A DNA stretch of 64,000 bases. Origin: Xiphias gladius (lineage: Eukaryota > Chordata > Actinopteri > Istiophoriformes > Xiphiidae). Made by a program: the position numbers and the translations under genes. Positions 12,735-25,068 of the stretch are shown piece after piece. The notes beneath the pieces were generated by a model. That model saw nothing but the letters and a program-made list of their open reading frames with translations. It did not search any database and was not told the origin of the DNA. Each line of letters opens with the position of its first letter. Within the stretch, counting starts at the first letter, position 1. The stretch spans positions 13,562,605 to 13,626,604 of the forward strand of contig NC_053404.1 in the NCBI RefSeq assembly GCF_016859285.1. Reading direction: 5' to 3'.

Positions 12735-12754
12735 CACTGGAGTGATCCTTTAAA
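12735..12754. repeat. Solo end of the 10037-10344 MITE family
   Basis: CACTGGAGTGATCCTTTAAA matches the inner-to-outer reading of the terminal repeat of the element at 10037. No second terminus is obvious nearby, so this is a remnant. Confidence 0.45.
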
Positions 12755-13813
12755 GACAGTTGTCAAACTGCTGTCTAACATAATCAAAAGCTGAAATTAA
12801 TAATTTTCCAATTGTTGTCACCATAAAACTACAGCAAAGATGGCAGAGTATCAAATGTTTAGCTTGCTATCTAACAGAATAAAATATCATCTAAGCAGGT
12901 TTACATGTAGGTAAATAGAGTCTTTAATTATTGTCAACCAGGGCAGGTGCAACCAGACAACCTGATCATTTGGATCTTTTATAAAGCATTGTTGTACTGT
13001 GATTCACTGTAAGGTGTACATGTTATTATGTCCACTCCCTGTGCTTTGTGATTCGGCTTGTTTGTGAAAGCATCTCGAGGAGCACTGTTTGTGTGTTTAG
13101 ATAAGGAAGGAGGGGCGAGCCCAGGGACTGTGAGAGTCCTGACCCCCTGGCTCTGAGCCCCGCCCTCTGGCTGTGACTGACAGATAGCATCAGTGCAGCT
13201 CCTTATCAGCTCCCTGCCCTCTGATCTGGGATCTGCCTCCCAGCACTGCGACGAGGAGGAGGAGGGGTGGGTGGGAGGGGGGACATGCCAAGGCAAGGGG
13301 GCACAGAAGACACAAACACACATAGATATGCACATATATTGGCAGGTATGGTCACGTTGTTCTGTTTTGACATATTGTTGACTATTTGGTGATTTATTTG
13401 GCTTTTTTTCCCCACATATGTGCGTAGGACACAACAGAACAATAATTAATAAATACAGAGAAAAAAGGTAGGAAAACACTAGAGTACAATCAGGGACCAG
13501 GCAGCTTTATCTCAGACTCTTTCTCCCTCACTTTTTTTTACTTTATCCTGCTTTCTCGTGCAAATTAGTCATAATGAGAGTTACTGCCAGAGGACAACTT
13601 GTGTGGGTGTGTGGGTGTGTGTTATTGCTTTTGGATAGTAGGCCATTCTGTGTTTGTGGCCTGTGTTTGGGAGTCTCTGTAAGTCATTTGCTGTGTTTGA
13701 GATCATGGGTGAGATCATGCTTCAGCACTGACACTGAACATAAAGACGCATTGAGTGGAGAGCGGACCATAGGCCAAGTCTGGAAGTACGGGGGAAATAG
13801 AGATCTGTGTTTG

Positions 13814-13836
13814 CACACACACACACACACACACAC
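13814..13836. repeat. Short (CA)n microsatellite
   Basis: About 23 bp of CA units followed by a CT-rich run. Confidence 0.9.
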
Positions 13837-15039
13837 TCTTTCTCTCTCTTAGGGCAGTGAGCGTAAAGGGCTCCCGAGGGCCAGGGGGACTATCGTGTTC
13901 CCCGTTAATTATGACCGTCTGGCAGGCTGGAAAGCAGGAAGTCAGAGAGGGAGACATGGAAAGTGGGAGGGTTTGGTAGATAGATGATGATGAGGGGGGG
14001 CTAGAAAGTGAGTCAAAATAAGGGAGGGGAAGCAAAAGCCAAGATGGATGATGGGAGGAAAGAGGGAAAAGTATGAAAAGGGAGTCCAGGAAAGGAAGGG
14101 GGAAGGATAGAGAGGGGGATCCAAATAAAACCATACTCTAGGAGGGTTTGGAGGATAAAACCAGGTGCTTGATAAAAGGCTGAATGTCAAACTTTCAGCA
14201 ATGTTAGGTTTTTGTCTGTTTTTTCTTCTCTTTGCTACTTTGTCCTCTGGTGTACTCCCCGACCTCAGCTTACATTTACTATCCAACCTTTTTTACAATC
14301 CAACTCCTCTGATGGGCCATTCTTAATCTGAGCAGAACAACAGCAAAAACAAGACGTAGGTAGATGTAGCAACACAGCAGACTGTATATTCAGATATTAA
14401 TGTTTATTGTTTAAAAAGTGAAGTGCTGTAAGGATAGTTCAGGCCAACCCTGGGCCAAACAGCTATATGAGCTGATCTGAGCAGAACGGGTCTGGGATTT
14501 AACTGGCTCCAGGTCCAATTAGGACTTTCTGCTGCATCTGGACACACTTAGCTTCTAGAGTCGAAAACTCACACTTCACACCAATAGGAATATAAAGTCA
14601 CAACTTTTAGACTTCAGGCCAGTTAGGCTTTAGTAACACAAAGAGCAGAGAATATTTACTGCTCTGCACCAGTGATAGCATGGCTACACTGATAAAACCT
14701 GAAGGAGGAGAAAGTAAAGTGAGATGGAGTGAGACTGGTGGGCTGCTGTCAGATTTTGTCAATAAGAGGATTTTTTCCATGTTGCAACTCACAAGTTAGG
14801 TTTGAGGGTTTAGCTGAGGGCAAACAATTACTGGAAAAATTGCAAGATCAAGACCTCTATACTAACAAAGCTCTGAGTTTCGCCTTCAAGTGTATAGACT
14901 CAGAAATACCGATTTGTTCTCTATATACCCATGGAACAAACAAATTGTTCATGCAAAGGTTTGAATTCAAATAAGAGCAACTGTTTTTTTTTTTCAGCTT
15001 ATTTTTTTCTCTTTAAATAGAAAAAATTGTAAATCCTTG

Positions 15040-15650
15040 GTTCACAGGCAGTGAAAAAAAGATCAGAAACCTTTATTTTATGAATGTTAAGCTGCTTCTT
15101 ATGGACACCTTGCTCTTAAAGCTATCCTATGTGCTTGTGAACATTGGCCAACTGCCCAAGCAAACCTAAAGTATGTAACTTTTTTCTGATAAGCAGCCAC
15201 TGTGACCACAAGTGACAATTACAGGATAATAGTATATGCTAAAACGTAGTGTAAAACTAGCAAAGTAGAGAGGTGTAAAAAAGTCAGCATACTACCTAAG
15301 TAATGTCAGTTACATAGCTAATATTACGGTGGCTAATGTTTCTAATAGTAGCTACCTTTGGCTACCATAAACTACCGGTCATACCCGCCCAGTTTAGACT
15401 GTAGCAGCAAAAACTCTGAGTGTGTTGAACCAAGTAGGGACACGTTTAATTGCTTCCCGACCCAGTTTGTTTGTAACAAGAATATTGTGCTACTTCCTCA
15501 TTCAAAATTTTTATATCCTTGCTTTAAGTTTACTAGCATGAGCCACCATAAGCTATTGGTCATACCAGAACAATGGTCATACCAAACCACATAAATCCTG
15601 AGTGTACTGAATTGTACTGAAAGAAAAGGTGTGTTTTACTGCCTGTGAAC
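15040..15650. mobile_element. Putative MITE, about 610 bp, with about 17-bp terminal inverted repeats
   Basis: The left end GTTCACAGGCAGTGAAAA is mirrored at the right end by TTTTACTGCCTGTGAAC, giving inverted termini of about 17 bp with one mismatch. The interior includes repeated TAGCTAC/GCTAATGTT words and two copies of a GGTCATACC word near 15380 and 15560. No transposase-length frame exists. No clear target duplication was seen. Confidence 0.65.
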
Positions 15651-18600
15651 TCAATTTTTGAATTTTAAGAGGACAAATGTGTTATTTCTGCTGTCAAACG
15701 TCACACTGTCTTGCTTTAAAGATGAAATCTGAAACTTCTTTGTGTTAAAACATGACAATATCTGACAACATATAGGAAAGATTTTTATTTGATATTTTTG
15801 TAATTTAATGCTTTCATTTAACAATATGTTATGAGCAGAGAATGATACACCTAGGTAGTTAGTCAGATCTTGCATTAGCGAAAAGCTGGTAATGCTGATG
15901 CATTGATGTTAGTACATGAATAACACCCCTCTGCTTCATTAGGACTTTTCTTAGCCATTTAACTATCCAGTATATATGTCACATTTATTTCACATTTCTT
16001 CACACTGTCAATTTTTGTATACGAAATCAATGGCTCCTCCTTTGCACCTGAATTGTGGGCATTTTTTCTATTACTATGGTTCATGTCAGGCATCGTCAAA
16101 ATCTTCTGTAGATGTAAAAAAAAAAAAAAAAACCTCAAATGAAGAAGCGAAAAAGCTAAATGGAAATTACTCTTAGACAAGGGTGATTATCGGTTGTGAA
16201 GCCTTTGCACTGTGGAAACAGCCTTAAGTATGGAAAGGGATTCAAACATAAATGAAAAGTTACAGATTTCAGCTTTAACCAGTGATGATGACCCACTGGG
16301 AAGAAACAAGTAAACACTGTAAATAAAATAAACCAGATGAATCTCAACACACACATACTATCACCATGCCCCCTTGGTGCAAGAACCCCCTTAGCAATAA
16401 AAAACAGTTGCAGAAAATGACATCCCATAGATACACGGCACATTCCTCATCATGACACACACAGTAACCCAGCCTGAGGTCCGACCCCACCTGAGCCTGG
16501 ATCTCTGTCTCAACTGCACAATCACACTGGAATGAGAACCAATAACAGCCTATTACCCGCCATATCCCTCCAGCACAGACACAAACACACACAGTAAGCT
16601 TTACATAAGTAAGAATGAAAAAGAACAATAAAATCTCCGGATATGAAAAGCTCTTGAAGCAAAAATGCACAGTATGAGTACGAGATGCTCCCTCCTTTTG
16701 CGTTTGTGTGCGTGTGTGCGTGTGTGACTGATTTTAAGACATCTGAAAAGAAAAAGATGCCATAAATCTCTTCTCCCTGAGTTGTATGAAGAATTTTGAC
16801 TGTGTGTCTGCATATAAAGGCCCAGGTCACATTTCAGCATGTACCATTGTCTGTAAAACTGAGGCAAGCTAAGAAATAGGAAAGTATGTTTACTCCATTA
16901 GTGTACAGGTACTACTACTATTATACGCATTTTTTGTTTTATGCTGCTATATTTTACTTCCTTACATTTATCTGATGGCTGTATTTAACAAATAGATAAA
17001 AATGTACTTTGCACAATGAGGTTTTATGTAGAACAAAAAATAATCTAGTAAAATTTGATGTATTACTGGAAGTTTTACTACCTTCATCTGAAAATCCTGC
17101 TGCCTCCGTTTGGCTTTTAAGGAACTAATTGTAAATTTCCAGTTAAACTTAGAAGCTACTTGTTAGTTTTTCAGGATGATTTTTTACTGAGTGGGGCACA
17201 AAAAGCGTGAGACTGACAAGGTTATCATGGAGTACTGAGGGATTACTTAATAACTTCAAAGTATTATGCATCACTATTGTTGAGGGAGCACAAAAATAGT
17301 AACTAATATTTCGATAATTATTAAGTAATGAGTAATCACTAGTTTTGTGCTGTATTGTCCAATCATTCATGGAGGATTGATAAAGAGAGTAGTCAGTATG
17401 TCCATTTACAGACATCTATAAACTAATCAGTATACAATGATTAATATACTCTAGTACAGCCGAGACAGTATATCGTGATCATAAAGTACTCAGTTCAGAG
17501 TTATTCAAGAACGACTGCATTCATCAACAATTAGGTAGTTCATTATTCATTCCTACCTCATTCCTTGGTAACTAGTGAGTATTTTGTCTACCTTATTGTA
17601 AAGTGTTACCACCAGATGTTAATGAAGTAGATGTACCTAGCAACACCTGGACCAAAAAGGCATTTTTCAGTTGCCCTTAATGGATTGACTGAGTTTGAGG
17701 GATATTTACTTTATTTATTTATCTGCAAATCCAATAAAGTTAAGGTGATTTAAATTTCATATGTAGTGCTCAAAGTATGGACAAATTACATTTAGCCTCT
17801 GTCCAGAGAAAACCTTATCTTCAGACTGTTCCTTTAAAAGAATAGTTCGACATTTTGTTAAATATTTTTATTCACTTTCTTTCTAAAAGTTAAGTAATAA
17901 AAGGGATCAACCTATAAAACACATTACATCAAGTTTGTTTAATATGTACAAAAATCAAAGTGTACCTTTGTACAGATCAGGGCCAGCTGTTTCCTCCTGT
18001 TTCCAGTCTTTATGCGAAGCTAAGCTAACAGCTTAGTTTAGCTTTATATTTATGGTACAGACATGAGAGTGGTCTCAATCTTCTCATCTAACTCTCATCA
18101 AAAGAGTGATTAAGTGTATTTCCCAAAATGTTGAACTATTCCTTTATGGGTTGAGAAAATTCTGCTACTTCTTATATGGAATTAACCATTTAAAAACACA
18201 TTAGATTATCTAAAAATGCATTGTCACAAAGCTGAAAATGTGTCTGTCTTTCTCAGCTCATGAGAAGTTAACATCGTGGCAATACACAAGACACTGACAA
18301 TTTGAGAAACTCAGCAGGAAGATTTCTATAATGAAGCGATATTCTGGTTATATCCTGAATAATCCACAGAGTCCATGTTTTTCATTACTACATATAGAAA
18401 CAATCAACCAGTGCACTTTTCATTTTTAAATCATATAATTATTTAGTACATTTTGGACTGCAGGGCTGGTGTTGTTACTCGAGTAAGGCATTTGTGTGCT
18501 TTCTCCTCCACTGGGTCTTACATAAATTATGTGCGTGAAGTTGCAGTTCAGAGGTCATGAAACGCTATCATTAATTTCTCTATGAAGACATTTTCCCATG

Positions 18601-21600
18601 AAAGCCTTCTGTATTTTTTTGTAATTTAAGATTTGTGATTTAATTTAATTTAAAGTTAGAAGATAAAGCTGTGGGGGAAAAAACAAAAAACAGAAGACTC
18701 CAGTCCCTGCTTTGAATCTCTCATTGGACAGCTCTGACATGTGCTCTGCAGATTTTTGGCTGGCCTGCATGTATTTTTAGATGTATATTCTAAGAAAAAG
18801 TCAGGAACGGGACTCCCCCACTGCACTGTTGACTCTACCTCCCATCATGCTTCATTTAATCCTTTATTCAGATACTGTAATGGTATTATGTTTAATAAAA
18901 AGGAAGCTCTTATAGGATGACACTGCTGACACCTGTTTTTCGGATGTATGGGTTATTGTAATGATCTGAACCTTGATTTTGAGGGTGTTTATGCAGTGAC
19001 CAGCAGCACATTTCTCCTGTCAGTGTAAACAAACCCTAAAACTCCTACTGGGCTGGAGGTTTTTGTTGTTTTCACTGGAAAAATAGTTTGTCATTGTAAA
19101 GGATAGGGTCTGATTTTTTTCAAGCCAAACTTAATACATTACTCGCATGTCCATATGTACCTTGAAAAAGTTATTGGTCTTTATAATCATTTCTCCTGTC
19201 TTTACTGGCTGTGAATTGATGACTCCACAGCATGAGTACACTGTAAATGATACTAAATAAAATTGTATACTTCATTCTAAGGGACCCTTATACACTATGC
19301 AATAGCAGTGGCCTTGTCACAGAGTGTGAAATGGATCTAATAAAATCTTGATTGCAATCTATGTCAGACTGTATGATATCAGTATTTCAGCCTGGAGAAT
19401 GCAGCAAAGGCCTGGTGAATCATTGCCCTATGATGCTTACATTTGCAAGTAGAGACACATCATCGGCCCGCATCATCCATCTGCACCTCTGTCATATTTT
19501 GAGAATACAGCAAAACAAAAAACATGTTTTGGCCATAGCCATAAGAGAGTTCTTATAATAGCACTAGGATAATAGCACTCTGATTTTTTAAACTTAATTA
19601 ATGTGTGGTTTGCAATTGTGCTTAAAAACACTGCATCAGCCTCTATTCTGCTTCATTTCTTGTCGTATTCTGATTGGTAGGTTTGTAGGCGTTGCTATAG
19701 CAGCAGCTTATGGCATATATTGGCCTGGCTGATTTAAGGTGTCAGTATGCTTCAACTGAAGGACTTGTCAGATTGGTCAAATGACAACTGAAACCCCCTT
19801 CCCCGATACAATTTCGATGTGGGAATTAGGAAAGCTCCCTCTGTCAATTCCTGTAACTTTCTGCAAGCCATTTCATGTCAATGGGAAGGAACAAGCAGGT
19901 CAGTGAGTTTGTCTCTCAAGCTCTCTTTCATAATTTTTCACACAGAAAACTCAAAGATTGTCCGAAAGAGTGCACTATTATCCCCATATTTGAACTACAG
20001 TGTGTCTCCCCCCTCTCTATGACAGCCCGGCTTTTCACCCCAATTGCTGTCAGACGTGGTCAAACAACAGCAAGTTTTTTTTGCTTCAAGCATGCCAATG
20101 CATTTATCGGGCTCTGGTCTTTGGCTGCCAAAACTTGGACTTCACTAGACGTATAGCATGAGTGATCTAGGTCCACCTTGTTATCCTTAATCTGGGACAG
20201 CCCGAAATCTGTCAGTGTTAAAGGGCCTTCAAGCTCAGCTGAAGCTGATATGAATTCTGTTCCCCATCTCTTATTGGGTGTTCCGGCCATAAACAGCTCT
20301 GCATTTATAAAAAACGCAAGAGGTGGCATTGGTAGGGGGATGTTGTGTCAGATACCAGTCTGATGACAGAACATTGCATTGCATCAATAGTTGACCAAGT
20401 TCCAACTTTAATCCTGAACAACCCTGTTGTTTTTTTTTTGCTGGTGCCCCTGCATCAGCACCTCCACTGTAAAATAAATGACATGGATACATTTTATACT
20501 GAAGTTGCTCTGGGAAGGGATCACTTCACAGCCAGTATGAACAGGAGAATTATTACAGCAACCAATAACTTACTAATGTACATATGGGCATTTGAGATTT
20601 GAAAAAAACTAAACATACAGTAACCTTTCCCTATCCTTTTTGGCCTTTGCAATAACTTGTAGTCCTACTGATTAATGCAATTTCAGATTAACAGTACATG
20701 CGAAAACGATCAATAATCAAATAGAGAAAGAGTGGAATAGAGAGAGAGAGAGAGTGCAGGATTCTTCTTGTCTTTCTTTCACGAATGTCAAAGTGAAAGT
20801 GTGCTGATTTAGTACACCTATGCACCAAAAGGCACAAATGTGTGTGTGTGATTCTTTCTGTTTTTGTCCCACTGAGGAAGTGACACAGCTGTTAAGGTCA
20901 GCAGGATACAGAGAGAGAGGGAGAGAACAGGTCATTGTCATGGTGCCCAGCTAAACAATGGAGTGAGGAGGTTGGAGAGGAGATGGCATCACGCAGCTTA
21001 GACCCTTTAGGAGTAATCACCTCATACTCGACACACACAAACACACTGTTGAACAATATACCCTTTAATAATGAGACACACACACATACTCGGCGAATTC
21101 ACACCTGACAGCTGACACCCAAAATTCACCCTGCGCTCTCACTCCATCTAACTCAGAGTCTTTGTTGGTAAAATGCACAAATCACACCACATGCTCACAC
21201 ACTGCTGACACTCGCTTCTCTCCTTCTCACTCGCCATTACATTCATAAAAACATTTATAATCATCTACATGACATTCTGTGTGGGGCTCTATAGTGAGGC
21301 TTGGGGGTGACAGGGGTTAGCGCTGAAGGGAAGCAGTGCATGCTGGGATTGCGGCCTGCTGAGAGAGTGGCATTCTGATAGGCGGTGTCCTGTAGGCAGG
21401 GGCCTCTGGGGGATGCAGTATGGTTAATAGGCCTTTCATGGCTGGCCCGCAAAGCCTTTTGTCCAAGGCTAATTCATCCTGCCCAGCATGGAGAGATGGG
21501 GGGGGGCACCATGGAAGGTTTTTTGGGGTTGGGAGTCCCCCTTTTTTTTTCCTCTTTCTGCTCTGCGGCGTAGTGCAGGGTGGCGCAAGTGTGAGGGAGC

Positions 21601-22473
21601 CACATACAAACAGAGCCTTTGCTTGGTAGCAACAACACCAAAACATTGGCAGAGCTTGCAAAGTGCTGGCAAACAGCAGCACAACACTGGAAAACACCCA
21701 CGATTAATGACTCCTTGACAACATCTTGAAGCTGGAACATCCTGCTGGGTATGATGTTCAGAGTCTGGGATGTGGATATTCTAATGTAGAGAGGGGGATT
21801 TTAATCAATTTATTTGATTATGGCTGAAAAAGTCCAAAATGCAACCACTAGGCGTCTGTGCACAAACACAATCTCATCTGAACAAGAGCTACAGGTGTCA
21901 TAAAATGCCACAGCTTGTCAGTGAATGATGTACTGCTGGGTTGCAATAGCGCCTCAGGTACATCATGGTGGGAGTTCCTGCATTCACGGGGGTGGCTTCC
22001 CACAAACAGCCCCCCCATCCATCCCCGTGATCTGGGAATAGTCAGTTATTAATGAAGTGAACTGTGCTGATTGAAGTGGAGAAGAGAATTCGTGAGCCTG
22101 GAGGGGGGGGTTGAGCTGTGATCACTCTGGTATGAGAGTGTGTGAGTGTGTGTGTTTGCGGCACAGTCCTGACTGGGCCCAGCCCGTCCACAACAACACA
22201 ACACAGCACAGCAAGGCACTGCACAGCTGCACTGGAGGGCCTGCAGGCCTCAATGGATGGGGGTCAATACAAACTCTGTGGGGACCAACGCATACCAAAT
22301 CGGTGGAACACAGCAGGAGGAGGGGGAGGGGGCGCACTTTTCTCCTGCAGGGGACCGTATTTCTGAGGGATTTAAGTTTTAGCAGTTTTTCTTATTATAC
22401 ATGCCTGTCTGTACATTAGAAGTACTGGTCCAGGATCTGCTTTTACTCATAGCCTCTAGAATGTCGTCTGCAG
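15651..22473. other. Non-coding stretch upstream of boc
   Basis: No gene is supported. It contains a clear MITE (17831-18145). The piece 19560-20600 reads like an old dispersed repeat with overlapping short open frames on both strands. The pieces 21290-21490 and 21950-22110 are non-repetitive and could be regulatory. The remainder is AT-rich unique DNA in which I see nothing. Confidence 0.55.
17831..18145 (-). mobile_element. MITE of a widespread teleost family
   Basis: The left end contains AGAATAGTTCGACATTTTG and the right end CAAAATGTTGAACTATTC, so the termini are inverted repeats of about 19 bp. Inside are AGCTAAGCTAACAGCTTAG and GAGTGGTCTCAATCTTCTC, landmarks of a repeat I recognise from many fish introns. 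The element is about 315 bp, has no coding capacity and lies in reverse relative to the fragment at 4174. Confidence 0.8.
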
Positions 22474-22801
22474 TTGTGTGCAGGGATCTGTAGAGTGGAG
22501 AAACGGCGGTGCAATACTCAGCTTTGGGGTTTTGGGAGCCAGTCCCTATTGTTCAGATCCCTCCTCCTGCTTGGGAAGTGGGAGGATCCGAAAAGGCGTC
22601 GCAAAAGGGAGAATTGTTTGAGAGCTCAGTCATCCAAAAACGGCCTTTCAATGTGAGAACTTGGGGAGCCGAAGAAAATGTCGGTGGCATCGCAGTAAAT
22701 TACTAAAGCAGCGAGGCTTTAGAGGGAAAAGAGAAGCAAAAAGTGCCGTGTTTTAGGACTAAAACTCACCACAGAGGGGAGGCGAAGAGAAGATCGCTTG
22801 G
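22474..22801 (+). other. boc: Candidate boc 5' non-coding exon (3' end at a splice donor)
   Basis: The first boc coding exon begins at a splice acceptor, so an upstream exon must exist. This piece has a purine-rich, repeat-free sequence with scattered CpG, unlike its AT-rich surroundings, and ends in CTTGG|GTAAGA, a strong donor with the cut after 22801. I could not find a TATA box or fix the 5' limit, so the start given is arbitrary. It could also be an unrelated exon or regulatory DNA. RNA evidence would decide. Confidence 0.3.
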
Positions 22802-23914
22802 GTAAGACGAGGTGTGAGCACCAAACAGAGAAGTTTTGGTAAGTTTTATCCCCTCATGCGTGCCATGTTTTTGCGGTGTTATCCATAGTATCAACATGTG
22901 TTACAAAATTATTCATTCGTGTATGAGTTTGGGTGCGTGTTTGCAGGCTGACAGAAATCTTTACCAATTAATTCGTGACTTAATTTATAGAGAAAGTTGT
23001 GATTTTGGTGTGAACACTACTAGTTCATGCTGGTGACTACTTTGATAGCCACATTTGTTTTTGTTTTTTCAGCTTAATGATGCACAAAAACTTTGCTACA
23101 AAGTTCCTGTATCACAGATCACATTTACTTGGATGGAAGTGTGTATTATGGCTCTCGGTTGTGTTGCTTTTGGTTAGAAAAGTTAACTTTGCTTCCGGAC
23201 TTAGCGTGTTGTTGATTGGACGAGCTCTGCGTCCGTATTTTTCCAAACATTTTCGTAATTATCTGCCTTTATCTGCCATCTGTTAAAATACGATACATGT
23301 AGGTGGGTAGGAATCAGACTTGTGTGACACGTTGCAGAGATTCACAGTTGTGTTTCTAGACATAAGTGTTTTTTTTCCTTTTTTTTTTTTGAGGGGGGGT
23401 AAATGTGTCTGCGTTTTGCAGGCCGCAGCCTATAGTTGCTCCCATAGGGTAACAGAAAACAGACATGTGAGCTCTGCCAGATTAACCCCCATATTATTAT
23501 CGGGGAGTGCAGCAATGTAGTGGTGAACGTAAAGGTTGCTCAACAGTGTCCTCAAGTCAGTGACTTGTAAGGAAAGCAACAAAAACCCAGAATATGTTAA
23601 GAAGAGCATCATGTTTCCAGTTTGTTTTCATGTGAGAAATGAGTTGCTTAATGATGCTCATCCTGAATTTTACGTCTGAAATTAGTTTTTATTTTTGAAA
23701 ACACGACTTGTCAGCTCTTTCGTCACGTTTAAGCACCACGTTACACCCTGTATTCTCTTTTGCCGTTCTGTTACTGTACAAAATGACCTGCGCAGGTTTT
23801 ACTGTTGTCGCGGAACTGACCATAACAACGCTATCTGTGTGCATTTCTATAGGCGCAGTCCCCCTCACCCCCAAACCAGAGTCCTGTTGTCAGAATAACC
23901 CAATTAAAACCCCC

Positions 23915-24490
23915 AATAAACTGACAGCTGCTCGGTGCAGCCGTAGGGGAATGCAGCATCCTGCCTCGCTGTCAGGGGAGTCTCTCCTGATAGTACATCC
24001 CCTCATTCAGGTCTGATTTTAATGAGAAAATGTTCTTAATCACCGGGCCGCTAATGAATGTTGGCTGGGCACGGTGGAGAGACAGAAGACGTGGGGGGGG
24101 TACAAGGACATGGAGGAGGAAGCCTGCAGAAACACCCGCAGGGGCTCAAGTTTCTAACCCCAGGTGTCGTTTTGTTATTTGGATTACATTTAGCCTCCGC
24201 TGCCTCGCATGGAGGCACCTCGGCGATTCTTTGACAGACATGGCATCAGACAAGAGCGCCCGGTTGTTCCCGCTGAATCAGTGTCAGTTGGATTAAAAGT
24301 CGAAACGAATGGCCTGGCCTCCTCCAATTAGGCGCACAGCCTATAAGGAAATTAATTGGTCTCAGTAAAAAGGAGCTTGTTGTTGGGTTTGTTGTTATTG
24401 TTGGTCGTCTCTGGCAGTCGGATGGATCAAAGTTGAACTAATTAATTACAGTCTGATTATCTGCCTGTTTCTCACACTGCTTTTGGCCCT
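23915..24490. promoter_or_regulatory. Candidate conserved non-coding element cluster
   Basis: The stretch is repeat-free with mixed base composition and dense transcription-factor cores. These include GATTTTAATGAG near 24015, CCTCCAATTAGG near 24320, AATTAATTGG near 24350, ATCAAAG (TCF/LEF core) at 24426-24432 and CTAATTAATTACAG near 24440. It follows the candidate boc 5' exon by about 1.1 kb. Developmental genes with such motif clusters in intron 1 often have enhancers there, but that is inference. Confidence 0.35.
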
Positions 24491-24779
24491 TTGATTACTT
24501 ATGTGGTGAATGGAAAAACATAATTGTAGGAGTTCATAATCAATTATAAAGGAGACTGCATAGCCTACAGTCTACGGTCATACCCTATGGGATCAAATAT
24601 AGTAAAGCAGACTCAGTTCATAGCTGTATACCTCAGAAACCTTTCATGGCCCTCTAGAAGTATTATAATACCATTATTTTATTAAATCAGGATATGGAGA
24701 TGAATGTAAAGCTTTCAGGCTGCTGTCCAATGCCAAAACCTCAGTTATTGCCTGGAAGTACAGAAGTTGTCTTTTTTTA

Positions 24780-25068
24780 AACTGATTAGTCATTTCAGTC
24801 ATTTTCAGGCAACAATCCCCTAGTTCCAGCCTCACAAATGTAAGGATTTGCTTTTTTTTGTTTGGTTCATTTTTTTTTTTTTGTCATATATGATTGCAAA
24901 CTGAATATCTTTATGTTTTGGAATGTTGCTCGGACCAGTAAGTTTGTAGGTGTCACCATGGGTTCTAAGAAATTCTAACTAGCATTTTCACTATTTTTGG
25001 ATATTTTTTAGACTACAAAGGTGATTGATGGACTAACTGATAACGAAAATAATTGTTAGTTGCAGTTG
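24780..25068 (-). mobile_element. MITE of the CGATTAATCG/GTTGCAGC family
   Basis: Landmarks in order are ACTGATTAGTCATTTCAGTC, CACAAATGTAAGGATTTGCT, TTGCAAACTGAATATCTTTA and AAAATAATTGTTAGTTGCAG. This order matches a very common teleost repeat (from memory), read on its minus strand. Related copies lie at 30589, 34167, 36677, 43969, 48345 and 63026. Confidence 0.8.

Larger units (their letters stand above)
10345..15039. other. Non-coding stretch upstream of boc
   Basis: No gene is supported. The stretch holds a candidate regulatory piece (11395-11640), a solo MITE end (12735-12754), a purine-rich stretch (13950-14130) that gives a spurious open frame on the minus strand, and a short CA repeat at 13814. 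The piece 12060-12600 looks like a decayed dispersed repeat, but I cannot name it. Confidence 0.6.

Noticed and set aside
13715..14286. Two overlapping minus-strand frames of 139 and 114 codons
   Set aside because: Both are rich in Ser/Pro/Leu/Phe from a purine-rich plus strand. There are no conserved motifs and no exon boundaries.
20060..20329. Minus-strand 89-codon frame with a TDFGLSQI stretch resembling a kinase DFG motif
   Set aside because: No HRD or APE motif or other kinase subdomain accompanies it, and the region looks like an old repeat with frames on both strands. Probably chance.
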